Counted from the stretch's first letter, positions 23,188 to 33,250 are shown. The stretch: 64,000 nucleotides of DNA from Brevundimonas sp. UBA5936 (GCA_002430835.1 DJDA01000113.1:1-64000); one strand, 5' to 3'. The notes: generated from the sequence alone by a model not told the origin. Numbers and translations are program-made.

Positions 23188-25623
23188 CGCCAAGGTCTCG
23201 TTCAACCAGTCGACGATCTGTTGGTAGAGGTCGCGGATATTCGCCGGGCTCCAGTTGAAATGCCCCTCCCCCCAATAGGTGATCATCCGGGACCGAACGC
23301 CGGTGCGGTGCAGGGTCGTGAAGATGCGCTCGGACTGCGAGAGCGGAACGAAATCCCGGTCGGCCGAGATCAACAGCACGGGATCTTGAATTCGCCACGC
23401 CGTCGAATAGGGACTGAGGGCCGCGAATCTCTCCGGGGCCTCCCAGGGCGTCGCTTTCGTTTGCCCCTGACCGGTCTCGACCCAGCCCATCTGCGCCTGG
23501 AGGCTAAGGCCTTCCTCGGGACGGATCCGTGCAATGGGATCGAACTCGCCCCATTTCCCGGCGAAGTCGGTCCCCGCCGACCAGGCGATATAGGATCTGA
23601 ATCTGCGAGTTGACGAGGCGAGCGTCAACGCCGCCGTCCCCCCGAAGCTGTGGCCAAGGATCGCGACGCGGTCCGACGGCAAGGTCGGGTGGGCGGTCAG
23701 GGCTGCGTCTACGGCCAGCTCCACGCTCTTCAGCAACTGGTCAGGAACCAAAGCTTCGCCGGACTCGACTGGGATTGCGGGGGAAAGAACGGCGTAGCCC
23801 TGCTCCGCCAGGAAGGCGGGTCGAACGCCGTACAGCAATACTCGCGGGTCGATGTACGCGCCGCTGTCTGAAGATCCTGGATAGATCGACACGATCAGAC
23901 CGCGTGGACTGCGCCGCGCATCGCCCTTCGGCAGGGTGAGCCAGCTTTGCGCAGGGCGGCCAAGGCGGTCCAGATGAGCCACGGCGACGGCTCGAGGGAA
24001 AGCTAGGGTTGCGAACTCCGGGTTCGCCTCGTCGATCCGCCGCTCTTCTCGCTCGCGGCTCAACCAAAGCGCCTCCGAACCCTGATGCCGAAGAAGACGA
24101 ACGATCGCGTCCTGCGACGCCGCCGCAATCATCGAGCCCTCTGACAGCGGCTCGATCTGGAAGCTGCGCCGCAAGCCTTCGGTCCCCAGCACATCCACAT
24201 GTTCAGAGCCCGCGCGGGCCAGGGCCCAGTCGCGCCTCGGCGCCGCATTCAGCCGCAATCGCAGCGCCTGCATTCCACTGACGGAAGTCGCGTTGGAGAC
24301 CTGGCCGCCCTGCGGCGTCAATCGTTCCGCCCCGCCCTCATTGACCCGCCATAGGGCGCCTGAGGCGAAGATCAGCAGCTGGCCCTCCCCTACCGCCGCC
24401 AGATCGCCGACCCCCCCGGGGACACTCGACGTCAAAGCTATGGCCGGGGCGTCAGGGGAGAGCAAGAACCAATCGAATCGGGCGTTCCGGCGCGCGCGAA
24501 GCACGGGCGCTTCGCCCAGCCAGTCCGCCTGGACGCCCCTGAGTTCGTCGATCGCCTCGCCTGCGGCCATAGGCGACAGCCCGTCCGACATGAAGCCGGA
24601 CATCGATCCGTCGCGGTCGACACGCAGCAGGCCGCCTTGGTCCCATGCAGCGCCGTCCGCCCGCCCCCACACCAGGATCGCGTCAGAACGGCTCGTCCAC
24701 CTCAGAAGATGCAGGGCGATGTCTTGGGTCGGGGCGGCGATAACCGAACCAGACGCCGCGTCCAGCAGACGCAGACGCGTCCGGTGTTTCATCTCATAAG
24801 CCCGCACGGGTCCCGTACCGATGGGGATCCCCTCCCCCGAAACCAGCAGCGCAATCGTTTTTCCGTCTGGGGCCGCAGACATATCAAGGATGGACGCCTC
24901 AGCCACCTGGCGAATCTCGCCAGAGAGTGCGTCGATCTCCATAAGCCGCTGGGGCGGCTTTTCCTTCGTCGTGGCGGCAATTCCGCCAAAGGTGTCGATG
25001 CGCGTGGCGGAAGAAACCCTGCCCTCGGCGGCGTCGCGCCATAGCCGTCGAGTTGAAGCCTGACTGGCGCCGTCGCGCTCGAGCATCCAGGGCATGGCGC
25101 CGACAGGACGGGTGGTCAGGAGCAGCCGGTTGTCGTCTCGCCATTCCGCCCCGCTGCCGGTAAGCGGCATGTCAGGGGTCAGGCCGGTCCAGCGGACGGT
25201 GCGGGTTTTCACGTTAAGGACGCCGGCTTCCATGCGATGTGCGTCGACCCGATAGACGAGAAGCCAAGCGCCGGAAGGCGACCAAGGCCCCAGCACCAAG
25301 CCTTCTTCCTGGGTGGTATGGATCAACCGCATGGGTTCGTCTGCGCGGTGAAGATCGAGGAAGAACAAATCCGTCGCGGCCCATACGGACCGATGGCCTC
25401 GATCGAAACGCGGGGCGCTGGCAAAGGCGCGTCTGCGCTCATAGACGAGCCAATGACCATCCGGAGAAAGCGAGACGTCGCCGAAGGATTCCATGCCCAG
25501 GACATCGTCGATCGTCAGCGAGCGTTCCTGGGCGATCGTCGTCGTAATCGGCAGAGCGCTCGCTAACGCGAACGCCCACCCCGCCCGGATCCACCGGACG
25601 AAGCCCGCCGAGCGGCTCCACAT
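22876..25623 (-). CDS. Atxe2-like lasso peptide isopeptidase (S9 prolyl oligopeptidase fold)
   Basis: An N-terminal signal peptide (AGWAFALASALPITTTIAQ) is followed by a beta-propeller (about 35-580) and an alpha/beta-hydrolase domain with GHSFGG (Ser near 658), SADRDFVPLS (Asp near 753) and GEGHFNW (His near 788). Enzymes of this type open the isopeptide bond of imported lasso peptides. Family members normally end soon after DWLNETL; here the frame runs on about 100 codons, antisense to the cyclase gene, before a stop at 22876. This tail is low in secondary structure and may be an accident of stop loss. The GTG at 25626 and the ATG at 25623 are alternative starts; the latter overlaps the receptor stop (TGATG). 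Confidence 0.88.
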   Translation of the reverse strand: MWSRSAGFVRWIRAGWAFALASALPITTTIAQERSLTIDDVLGMESFGDVSLSPDGHWLVYERRRAFASAPRFDRGHRSVWAATDLFFLDLHRADEPMRLIHTTQEEGLVLGPWSPSGAWLLVYRVDAHRMEAGVLNVKTRTVRWTGLTPDMPLTGSGAEWRDDNRLLLTTRPVGAMPWMLERDGASQASTRRLWRDAAEGRVSSATRIDTFGGIAATTKEKPPQRLMEIDALSGEIRQVAEASILDMSAAPDGKTIALLVSGEGIPIGTGPVRAYEMKHRTRLRLLDAASGSVIAAPTQDIALHLLRWTSRSDAILVWGRADGAAWDQGGLLRVDRDGSMSGFMSDGLSPMAAGEAIDELRGVQADWLGEAPVLRARRNARFDWFLLSPDAPAIALTSSVPGGVGDLAAVGEGQLLIFASGALWRVNEGGAERLTPQGGQVSNATSVSGMQALRLRLNAAPRRDWALARAGSEHVDVLGTEGLRRSFQIEPLSEGSMIAAASQDAIVRLLRHQGSEALWLSREREERRIDEANPEFATLAFPRAVAVAHLDRLGRPAQSWLTLPKGDARRSPRGLIVSIYPGSSDSGAYIDPRVLLYGVRPAFLAEQGYAVLSPAIPVESGEALVPDQLLKSVELAVDAALTAHPTLPSDRVAILGHSFGGTAALTLASSTRRFRSYIAWSAGTDFAGKWGEFDPIARIRPEEGLSLQAQMGWVETGQGQTKATPWEAPERFAALSPYSTAWRIQDPVLLISADRDFVPLSQSERIFTTLHRTGVRSRMITYWGEGHFNWSPANIRDLYQQIVDWLNETLASPDGQSCFPRPNPRLDDDGCHDLADAPSPDQAVLGKQSLDRLPNDQAFAGEPTVQKPGPYHVEAHGEASSIVGCHFSLGPALGDFGSQPIAKCLSGQGPVPAP

Positions 25624-28559
25624 CACCAGCGCTGGGTCAACTGCAGCGAGACGACCCGGCCGAACAGGTTGGCCTGTCCAGCGTCGAAGCCGTAACCCGT
25701 TCGACCATCATGGAAGGGCGGATCGGCGTCAAAGACGTTCTGAATTCCAAGCGACGCGCGAAGACCGTCGAGTGCGCCGTTGACCGGCTTCCAGGTCAGT
25801 CTGACATCTGCGGTGTTCCAGGCGTCGATCCGCCGGCCGTCCTGATCGGCGTAATCCGAAACGTGGACCCAGTGAGCGTTCAAGATCCAATCGCCCCGCG
25901 ACCAGGCAAAGCCCGCCCGGCTTCTCAGGGAAACGGGGTAGCCGACCTGATCGAGCAAGCTCTGAACAGGCGAAGCGGAGGTCATCCGACTGTCATAGTC
26001 CAGAAGCCATGACGCCGACGCATCCCATCGCAGGGTATGGCCGCCGAAACGCAAGGGATAGGCGGCCTGAAGATCAAGGCCGCGGACCGCCACCGATACC
26101 GTGTTGATCCATCGACCGTCGATAATCGCCCCATAGGTGGTCGGCGGGAACAGGCTGCCGGCGCCGAAGCCCGGCGCGGTGGTGTAGCTGCGAACAAGAG
26201 CCAGATCGGCAGCGTCGTTGGCCGGATCCACCCGTCGAACAAAGGGCGACAAGGCGGGATCGATGAGGACGTTGGCCAGATTTCCGGTTGTCGGCCGGGC
26301 GATCTGATTGTCGAACCGCGTATCGAAGTAACTCGCGCTCAACACCAGGCCGCTGGGGGGATTGTAGTTGAAGCCCAGGGTCCAGGTTTCAGCGGTTTCA
26401 GGGGTCAGATCGGGATTGCCGCCCGACAGATAGATGGAAAGCATACGTGTTCCATCAGGTCGTGGAACGAGCGAGGCGCCGGCGCTGGAGGCGTCGTTCA
26501 GCTGGGTGAGGCCCGGGGCGCGGAAGGATGTTCCCCACGACCCCCTCAGCGTCAGATCAGGCATGGGCGACCAGATCGCGCCGACCTTGGGGTTCGACGT
26601 GCGCCCAAAGTCTTCGTAGTCCTCGATGCGTCCGGCGATCGACACTTCAAGCGCCCGAACGCCCGGCCGTGCGTTGTCGGGTCCGATCAAGGGAATGCGC
26701 GCCTCGCCGAAGACGGCGGAGATCAGACGGTCGTGACCCGGCGTGAAACGTGCGACGGGCTCGAGGGTCGACAGGAACGTCGTCGACTGTGTCTTGAAGC
26801 GCTCGCTTCGCAACTGGGCGCCCACGGCGATATCAAGCGCGCCGCCGGGCAGGGTCAGCGGCGTTCCGCTCAGCAGCAGATTGACGGAACTGGCCGCGCT
26901 GCGGTCCAGATTGCTGGAATAGCCCTCGCTGATGAAATCCAGGACGCGAGGGGCGTTCGCGGCGCCCCCGCCGAACGGATTGAAGAAGCCGTCGACCGAG
27001 GTCGAATAGTCGGTTTCCGGATCGTCCGGCGTGTTCCCAAGCGCTTCTTGAAGGAACTGGGTGTTGATCTGTCCTCGGATGGCCGCTTCGCCGCGTTCTT
27101 CGGCATGCGCCAGGTACCCATCGAGTGACCAGCCTGAACCGAGGTCGAACACGGCGCCCGCAGTGAGCCCGAGACTACGAGACGATCCCACCTGCCGCGA
27201 CGGGCCCAGGTCGCCCGAGAAGGAATAGGCGAGAAGGTGGGAATCCGCGCCCGTCGGGGAAACGAAGAAGGGGTTGGCGCGCGTCACCGTGAAGACGCTG
27301 GCGCCGGGAACATTGGCGAACTCATAGGCGCGGCGGCTGAAGCGCACGTCGGCCGAAAGATCCAAGCGTTCGCCGGCGGACTGCCGGATTCGCCCATAGG
27401 CGCTGTGCCTTTCCACTTGCGGAATGAGGTCCACCCCCAGAGAGTTCGACTGCAGGTTTGTTTCGCCTGCCGCAAAGTCGGTCGGCGCGATCGCCGAGCT
27501 CGACGGCCCGGGACGGATCGCGAATTGCGAGACGTAGCTCGCGCTCGCTGCGTCGTATGCGACGATGTTGCCGGGCGCACTGAAAAGCGACCGCCAATCC
27601 GACCCGCCGAAGGGACGAAGGTCCCCGTCGAGCGTATAGGGCCGGTCGCGCGAGTTGACGGCGTTCTGTTGCTGGTACTCATACGATAGCAAGGCGCTGC
27701 CGCTCGACCAGGAACCTCCGGCGATATGCGAGGCCTGGACGGTTTCCATGCCGCCCTGGGCGGCGGACAGCCGCACCGCGCTTTCCTGACCGTCGAAGGA
27801 CCGCCGCATGATGATGTTCACCACGCCGCCGACAGCGTCCGAGCCATAAAGAGCCGATGCGCCGTCGAGAAGGATGTCCACGCGCTCTACAGCGGCGGAG
27901 GGCAGCGCCGAAACATCGGCGAATTCGCCCCTGAACCCCGTGCCGGCCAACCGACGGCCGTTGACCAGGACGAGCGTGGCGTCGGCGCCCAGACCTCGCA
28001 GATTGATTCCCGTCGCGACCACCCCGTTCGAGCCGCCGCGATCCGCGCCGGTCAACAGCGCGCCGGGCGTTCCGCTGCCGGCGTAGTTCTGCGGCAGGTC
28101 CGTAAGCGCTTCCGCGACGGTGCCCCGCCCGCGGCTGTCGAGCTCATCCCGGTCCATGATCTGCACCGGCGACGCCAGTTCGCCGGAAGAACGCAGCAGG
28201 GTGCCCGTCACCACCACCTCGTCCAGGACGGTGACTTCGTCGGTTGTCGCTGGAGCCGCCCTCTGCACCACGAAGACGCCGGGCCGCCTCTGGGACCAGG
28301 TCAGGCCGCTGTCGAGCAGCAGGCGGCTCAGAGCCGCTTCGGGTTCCATCCGTCCGCTGACGCCGGGCGAGCGCCGACCCGCGACAAGATCCGACGAGAA
28401 GAATATCTGCTGGTCGGACTGGGCGCCGAAGGCCGTCAGGGCGTCGCGCATCGGTCCTGCGGCTATGTCGAAATCGCGTGCGGATTGGGCGCAGGCGGGG
28501 GCGGTGGCGAAGATGCAGGCGACCGCGGCGACGCCGGATAGAAGACTCGAACGGCTCAT
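25623..28559 (-). CDS. TonB-dependent receptor with STN signalling domain
   Basis: About 978 residues. A signal peptide (SSLLSGVAAVACIFATAPACA) is followed by a secretin/TonB N-terminal domain (FDIAAGPMRDALTAFGAQSD), which talks to the FecR anti-sigma factor, then a TonB-box-like segment (EVVVTGTLL), a plug domain (LRGLGADATLVLVNGRRLAG, DGASALYGSDAVGGVVNI) and a 22-strand barrel ending with an aromatic residue (QLTQRW). It lies between isopeptidase and FecR/sigma genes; the likely cargo is the lasso peptide or a lasso-bound ligand. The ATG at 28559 marks the signal peptide start, with GGAGG ten bases upstream. Confidence 0.92.
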   Translation of the reverse strand: MSRSSLLSGVAAVACIFATAPACAQSARDFDIAAGPMRDALTAFGAQSDQQIFFSSDLVAGRRSPGVSGRMEPEAALSRLLLDSGLTWSQRRPGVFVVQRAAPATTDEVTVLDEVVVTGTLLRSSGELASPVQIMDRDELDSRGRGTVAEALTDLPQNYAGSGTPGALLTGADRGGSNGVVATGINLRGLGADATLVLVNGRRLAGTGFRGEFADVSALPSAAVERVDILLDGASALYGSDAVGGVVNIIMRRSFDGQESAVRLSAAQGGMETVQASHIAGGSWSSGSALLSYEYQQQNAVNSRDRPYTLDGDLRPFGGSDWRSLFSAPGNIVAYDAASASYVSQFAIRPGPSSSAIAPTDFAAGETNLQSNSLGVDLIPQVERHSAYGRIRQSAGERLDLSADVRFSRRAYEFANVPGASVFTVTRANPFFVSPTGADSHLLAYSFSGDLGPSRQVGSSRSLGLTAGAVFDLGSGWSLDGYLAHAEERGEAAIRGQINTQFLQEALGNTPDDPETDYSTSVDGFFNPFGGGAANAPRVLDFISEGYSSNLDRSAASSVNLLLSGTPLTLPGGALDIAVGAQLRSERFKTQSTTFLSTLEPVARFTPGHDRLISAVFGEARIPLIGPDNARPGVRALEVSIAGRIEDYEDFGRTSNPKVGAIWSPMPDLTLRGSWGTSFRAPGLTQLNDASSAGASLVPRPDGTRMLSIYLSGGNPDLTPETAETWTLGFNYNPPSGLVLSASYFDTRFDNQIARPTTGNLANVLIDPALSPFVRRVDPANDAADLALVRSYTTAPGFGAGSLFPPTTYGAIIDGRWINTVSVAVRGLDLQAAYPLRFGGHTLRWDASASWLLDYDSRMTSASPVQSLLDQVGYPVSLRSRAGFAWSRGDWILNAHWVHVSDYADQDGRRIDAWNTADVRLTWKPVNGALDGLRASLGIQNVFDADPPFHDGRTGYGFDAGQANLFGRVVSLQLTQRW

Positions 28560-28641
28560 AGACAGGTTTCCTCCAACGCCCCCTCTGGCGTCGAAGAAAG
28601 AGACCAACGAGACCCCGGCCTACCCCGGAGCCGAAACCCAA

Positions 28642-29607
28642 TTAATTTCCGCGGCGGACCAATCCGACGGATCCGTCCGCCCTGGGAACGGGCTTGAGAC
28701 CCAAACCATCCGAGGCGGCGGAGACGAAGGCGTCGCGGTCTCCGACCAGAAACACGCCGTTGATCGCCACGGTCCGGATGCCCGGATCATCAAGCTCGAT
28801 CTTATCGGTCAGATAGCGGTTCATCTCGGAGACGGCCTGCTCCAACGGGATGTCGGAGAAGATAAGGCGTCCAGAGGTCCAGCTTGTCTCGGCGGCGACA
28901 TCCACCGCCCTAGTTGAGATCGCTCTGCCCGAGACCCTGGTCTGCTGGCCCGCCTTCATGCGGCGCTCGCCGGTCGCCATCTCCGGCGCCGCGACGTCGA
29001 TCACCCCCGAGACGAGGGTGACGCTGACCGCCTCCCCTGCCCTGCGGACGTCGAACACCGTGCCCACGGCGGTGACGCGCGCATCCCCCGCATAGACGAC
29101 GAAGGGCCGCTCGGGCGCCGGCGCCACATCAAAGAGCGCCTGGCCATGATCGAGATCGATCCGCCGCTCCCCGTTCGTGAACCGCACCCGGATGCGGGAA
29201 TCGGTGTCCAGATTGACCTTGGAGCCGTCGGCGAGCCGGATCACGCGCTGCTCGCCGACATCGGTCGCAAACGCGCCCCGTCCGCTCCACAGCCACGCTC
29301 CTGCGATGAGGAGCAAGGCGGTCGCGCCCGCCAGCCCCCCGATCAGGACGGACCGTCTGCCCAAGCCGCTGCGGCGGGCGCGATGACGCGCGCCGTCGAG
29401 CGCCTCCGCGATCGCCGGATCGGAGCCCAAGTCCTGGCTCTCGCGCCAGACGCGATCGACCCGGCGATAGGCGTCGGCGTTGCCGGGCTTGGACCGCCAT
29501 TCGAAAAACTCTTCGATTGCGCTGGAGTCGATGGAGGTCGCGCCGAAGCGGGCATGCCACGCAACCGCTTCCTCTTCCGCCTTCTCAACCCTGTTCGGGT
29601 TGGTCAT
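28642..29607 (-). CDS. FecR-type anti-sigma factor
   Basis: A roughly 321-residue FecR family protein. The cytoplasmic N-terminal DUF4880-like domain (AVAWHARFGATSIDSSAIEEF, then WRSKPGNADAYRRVDRVW) binds the sigma factor. One membrane segment (VLIGGLAGATALLLIAGAWLW) follows, then the periplasmic FecR domain (GEQRVIRLADGSKVNLDTDS, VRFTNGERRIDLDHGQALFDV, VTAVGTVFDV) and a C-terminal STN-like domain that contacts the receptor. The ATG at 29607 with GAGG six bases upstream is preferred to the ATG at 29619. It lies 13 bases after the sigma gene. Confidence 0.92.
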   Translation of the reverse strand: MTNPNRVEKAEEEAVAWHARFGATSIDSSAIEEFFEWRSKPGNADAYRRVDRVWRESQDLGSDPAIAEALDGARHRARRSGLGRRSVLIGGLAGATALLLIAGAWLWSGRGAFATDVGEQRVIRLADGSKVNLDTDSRIRVRFTNGERRIDLDHGQALFDVAPAPERPFVVYAGDARVTAVGTVFDVRRAGEAVSVTLVSGVIDVAAPEMATGERRMKAGQQTRVSGRAISTRAVDVAAETSWTSGRLIFSDIPLEQAVSEMNRYLTDKIELDDPGIRTVAINGVFLVGDRDAFVSAASDGLGLKPVPRADGSVGLVRRGN

Positions 29608-29620
29608 GTCGCGCCTCATT

Positions 29621-30115
29621 CTAGCGCCGGAGTTGGGCGGCGCAGTGGGCCAGGGCCCGGGTCATGCGCCATTCGACGGTCTTGGGAGATATGCCCAGCC
29701 TATCCGCGATCTGGGCGTTTGTCAGACCGTCGATACGCGACAGTAAAAAGACATCCCGAAGAGATTCTGGCAAGCCGAGCACGATCTGGGCCAGCATGAC
29801 CCGGTCGGTTTGGTCGGCCTCGATGCAGTCGCGGACCGCCGCCCCGGCCTCCGCCCTCAACGCCAGTTCGCGGCGCCGTCGCCGCGTCGACGCCAAATTG
29901 GTCGCTATCCGCAGCAGGAAGGCTTTCGGGTGACGGATGTCCGCGCGCGAGACCGCCGAAGCCAGGCGCAGCCAGGTTTCCTGAGCCAAATCCTCAATGT
30001 CCTGATCGCCGAAGCGGCGCTTGAGCGATCGGGCCAGCCACCGCTCGTTCTCGCGATAGAGAATGGACAGTTCGGCGCCGCCTTCGCCTTCCATCCGTCT
30101 GCTTTGATCCGACAC
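29621..30115 (-). CDS. ECF RNA polymerase sigma factor (FecI-like)
   Basis: A 164-residue extracytoplasmic-function sigma factor. Region 2 is RENERWLARSLKRRFGDQDI, EDLAQETWLRLA and AFLLRIATNLASTRRRR; region 4 is LPESLRDVFLLSRIDGLTNA with QIADRLGISPKTVEWRM as the HTH. The GTG at 30115 (VSDQSRRMEGEGG) follows AAAGGAGG by seven bases and removes a spurious N-terminal extension. It probably heads the operon sigma-fecR-receptor-isopeptidase and reports receptor occupancy by the lasso peptide or its cargo. Confidence 0.92.
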   Translation of the reverse strand: MSDQSRRMEGEGGAELSILYRENERWLARSLKRRFGDQDIEDLAQETWLRLASAVSRADIRHPKAFLLRIATNLASTRRRRRELALRAEAGAAVRDCIEADQTDRVMLAQIVLGLPESLRDVFLLSRIDGLTNAQIADRLGISPKTVEWRMTRALAHCAAQLRR

Positions 30116-30563
30116 GGGCCCGCCTCCTTTCGCAAAGAGGCGGGCCCGGCCGATGCCGGGTGTTGAGAACGTGATTGAGGCACGCGCGAGCGCCTTTAGC
30201 CCCGTTGGAGCCTGGACATACGCGCCCGCCACGCCGAGCACCGGAGAGTGTAGGTCGAACAGTTCAATCGAGGTTCTCACGCCTCGGCGTCCAAACGAAC
30301 GCATCACAATGCTCGTCCAAATCCCTGCTGCTGACAAGGGGCGGTTTCCGACGACGCCCTCATGTCGTAGGTTGCCGCGTCCGTCCGGATCGCCGTCGTC
30401 GTGTCCAAGCGCTCTGCGCCAAGGGCGGCGGCCATGCCAACAGTCATGATTTCTCACTTTTCGGGCGGACGCCTAACCCTTCCACGGCTAAGGTTCAGTC
30501 GCCCCCCGACGGCGCCCACGCCCGAATGTGGTCATGCAAACCAGCCGTGCTAGAGTCGAAGTC
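30116..30563. other. Intergenic region between divergent units
   Basis: About 450 bases between the sigma-factor operon and the nucleotidyltransferase-HEPN gene. No convincing coding frame. It must hold the promoters of both units, but neither a clear sigma70 pair nor an obvious ECF-type AAC motif could be assigned by eye. Confidence 0.5.
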
Positions 30564-31481
30564 ATGAAGGACGCCCTCGATCATCTGCCTGAGCGTCAGC
30601 AGCGCGAACTGATCCGAATCCGGTCGATCCTGCTGGAAGAGTTCGACCGCGCGATCCATGCCGGCGGCGGCCCGACCCAATCGTGGCGTCGCGACGGCAA
30701 GATCCTGAAGATCATCCTGTTCGGTTCGTATTCGCGCGACGATTGGGTCGATGCGCCCGAGACCGGTTATCTGTCCGATTTCGATATCCTGGTCATCGTC
30801 AGCCACGAGAAGCTGACCGAGATCGCCAACTACTGGTACGTCGCCGAGGACAAGATCGAGCGCGACCCGGCCATCGGCCGGATCGTCAACGTCATCGTCC
30901 ACACTATGGCCGAGGTGAACTCGGGCCTGACCCAGGGCCAATATTTCTGGACGGGCGTCATCAAGGACGGCGTGGAACTCTATGCCCTGCCCGGCCATCC
31001 CTTCGCCACGCCAAAGCCGCTGACGCCGCACGAGGCGAGCGAGATGGGGGAGAAGTACTTCACAGAGTGGTCGGCTAAGATTGAGGGCGCCTTAGACGTC
31101 GCCACGTATGCTGCCAATCGCGGCAACATCAAAGACGCGGCCTTCCTCCTTCACCAGGCGGTCGAGCGCGCCTATGCGTGCTTCCTCCTCGTCCACGCCT
31201 TCTATTTCCCGCGCTCTCACAATATCAAGTTCCTCCGCTCCCAGGCCGAAACCCTGGACAAGGCGCTGATCGCCGCCTGGCCGCGTGAGCATCGCGCCGA
31301 CCGCCGCCGGTTCGAGATGCTGAAGCGCGCCTATGTCGAGGCTCGCTACTCTGACCAGTACGACCTCAGCGCCGAAGACCTGGCCTGGCTCATGGACGGC
31401 GCCCATCGCCTGCGCGATCTCGTCGAAGCGGCCTGTCGCAACCGGCTCGCCACGCTCCGTCGCGAGGCTGGACGAGACTGA
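30564..31481 (+). CDS. Nucleotidyltransferase (MNT)-HEPN fusion protein
   Basis: A 305-residue fusion of two domains normally split between a toxin and its antitoxin. The N-terminal minimal nucleotidyltransferase has GSYSRDDW (residues 54-61) and the metal-binding DFDILVIV pair (Asp72, Asp74). The C-terminal HEPN domain has KDAAFLLHQAVERAYACFLL and FPRSHNIKFLRSQ, with an R-x-Y...H arrangement. HEPN proteins are often RNases, and MNT partners silence them by AMPylation. Alternative start at 30528. It stands alone upstream of a lipoprotein gene. It could be a self-contained toxin-antitoxin or a small-molecule nucleotidyltransferase. Confidence 0.85.
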   Translation: MKDALDHLPERQQRELIRIRSILLEEFDRAIHAGGGPTQSWRRDGKILKIILFGSYSRDDWVDAPETGYLSDFDILVIVSHEKLTEIANYWYVAEDKIERDPAIGRIVNVIVHTMAEVNSGLTQGQYFWTGVIKDGVELYALPGHPFATPKPLTPHEASEMGEKYFTEWSAKIEGALDVATYAANRGNIKDAAFLLHQAVERAYACFLLVHAFYFPRSHNIKFLRSQAETLDKALIAAWPREHRADRRRFEMLKRAYVEARYSDQYDLSAEDLAWLMDGAHRLRDLVEAACRNRLATLRREAGRD

Positions 31482-31510
31482 AGGCGCAGCGCTGTGTCTC
31501 AGGAGGATTT

Positions 31511-31990
31511 GTGCGGAAACGCTACTACGCCATTATCCTTATGATACTCACGCTTGGGGGCTGTGCGACAACGACACACGTTTACCAAGTTGAGGTCTGT
31601 CTGATCGGGCACGAGCAGGAAGAGGGATTTTATGCCTTCATGCAGACCGTGGCGACGACCAGTCATCTGGTCTTTAAAGACGGCAGTGACCGCTTTGAGC
31701 GCGATATGCAGGAAATCGAACACATCGGGGATTTGAGCGCCCTCCCCGGGGAGACGATCTATTTCGGCGCAGAGAGCGAATCTGGCACGGGCGGCTTCAC
31801 CGCAGCGAACATCGGTCTGAATCCTCTTCAGATCGCCGTCGGCATGTCGCCAACCCGGGACAGATCTTTTGACGATCGGGTGATCAATCGAACGATCGAT
31901 GAAATCAGCCGACGCTGGACGGCCCATCGTGTACCCGCCTCGGAGACCTTCAAGCCTCGCTCAGGCTGCGGCGAGGTCGCCCGTGGTTAA
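31511..31990 (+). CDS. Hypothetical lipoprotein
   Basis: A 159-residue protein with a lipoprotein signal (MRKRYYAIILMILTLGGCAT; Cys at the lipobox), so probably anchored to a membrane in the periplasm. The mature part has no recognised fold; it contains several Asp/Glu-rich stretches and a helical C-terminal segment (DRVINRTIDEISRRW). The GTG start follows AGGAGG by four bases. It is 29 bases after the MNT-HEPN stop in the same direction, so possibly co-transcribed, but its composition is less GC-rich than its neighbours. Confidence 0.7.
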   Translation: MRKRYYAIILMILTLGGCATTTHVYQVEVCLIGHEQEEGFYAFMQTVATTSHLVFKDGSDRFERDMQEIEHIGDLSALPGETIYFGAESESGTGGFTAANIGLNPLQIAVGMSPTRDRSFDDRVINRTIDEISRRWTAHRVPASETFKPRSGCGEVARG

Positions 31991-33250
31991 CATCCTGCCG
32001 TCGTCCTATTACAGCGGCGTCGCTCCCGGCGTCGCGCATCTGGCCCGCACCTTAATGGAATCCATCGTCGTGTGATGACGGCGCATCGGCGAGGTCATCG
32101 CAGAGTGGAGGCGATATACAATCGCGCGCGTTATGTGTCTCCCATACCAGCTACGGCCTCATGAACGTGCATGACCGGACATCAGCTAGCGTCCCAATAG
32201 GTTCTTGAAGCCTGCCGTGCGTGTCTGTTCCTGGCCCCGGCCCCGGCCCCGGCCCACCGCATCATCGCTCCCGGCAGGTTGCAGGCAAATCAACGAACGG
32301 CAGTCGGGTTTCGGCCGCTGGATACCGCATTTACTCCGAACCCGACGGAGCCTTCTGGGTGGCGGACGCCGAAAAAAGCCGCACGGATGCACGCGCGCCG
32401 CCTGCCGCCCGCTTCCTTGCGGATGCTGACACCGCTCTGGCCACAACGAGGCCCTGCGGATATCCGGGGTTCGAAGCAATCCTCGAGAGCCCCCAAGCGT
32501 CGCCGAATCGCCCTCGCCCCCAACTCGAAAACCCAGCGCGCTGTTGGGCTGGCTGAACTCAGCGGCGCTTGCCGAGGCAACGACGACCAGTAGGCGTTTC
32601 TCGGCCTGGGCCGGGTCACGCCGGCGATGCAGAAGGATTTCGACTATGTGATTTAAGGCGACGCCTCGACGCCGAAATGGAGTTTCGCCCTGCCGGGAGG
32701 AGGACACCCGATCAGTCGTCCACCTCGAGCTCATCGACGCCCCCGTTCGCCTACTGGTGGCGGCAACAGAACAAGCAGTTGACTGGCCGAACGCTCGTCG
32801 CCCTCCGCGACTCGTCCCTGAAATCCCGCAGATTGGATCCGTCGATCAGGCTCCCGATAGTCAACACTGAAACCACCGGGAAATCGAACCCGGCTGAGGT
32901 TAGGAACGCAGACTGGCTGGGGCGCGAGACCGGGAGACTAGATCGCCGCCATGCGCCAGCAGCGGTCATTGCCTTCTCGACCAAAACAGGACCTTCGACC
33001 AGCAGCCCCTAGCCCAGACAACCGCAGAGATGCGTCAGGCGCGTGAGCCATCCAATTGGTGCAGGACGACCAGAGCATATCCGCCGAGTTGGAAATGGGC
33101 GATCGTATGCATCGCAGCCAAGTTTATTGCGCTCGGGCTGTGGCAGTTCAACGGCGCTCGCGGGCATGACCAACCCACCGTGCCCAGGCACGGCCATGGG
33201 GCCAGGGCCCTGCACCGCCGAGTGTTGCAATCAAGAACAAGGCCCGAACT
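31991..33250. other. Long region without a convincing gene
   Basis: About 1260 bases. Several open frames exist on both strands, but none shows family-like sequence, a ribosome binding site or consistent codon bias; they look like degraded sequence. Seen inside are a simple CCCCGG/CCGG repeat at about 32234-32255, a copy of the dispersed repeat at 32946-32997, and no transposase fragment. It may be a graveyard between two cargo blocks. Confidence 0.55.
32946..32997 (+). repeat. Dispersed repeat, copy A
   Basis: Contains ATGCGCCAGCAGCGGTCATT, then CTTCTCGACC, then AGGACCTTCGACC. It matches the consensus of four other copies (near 37352, 43562, 45181 and 47763), which share GCGCCAGGAGCGGTCATC, a CTTCTCGACC block and a GCGGACATTC-like end. 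Confidence 0.6.

Noticed and set aside
32234..32255. CCCCGG-type simple repeat
   Set aside because: Too short and isolated to be a functional element; slippage-type low complexity.
32186..33012. Open frames on both strands in the 31991-33250 region
   Set aside because: None has family-like sequence, a ribosome binding site or consistent codon bias; treated as decayed or non-coding.
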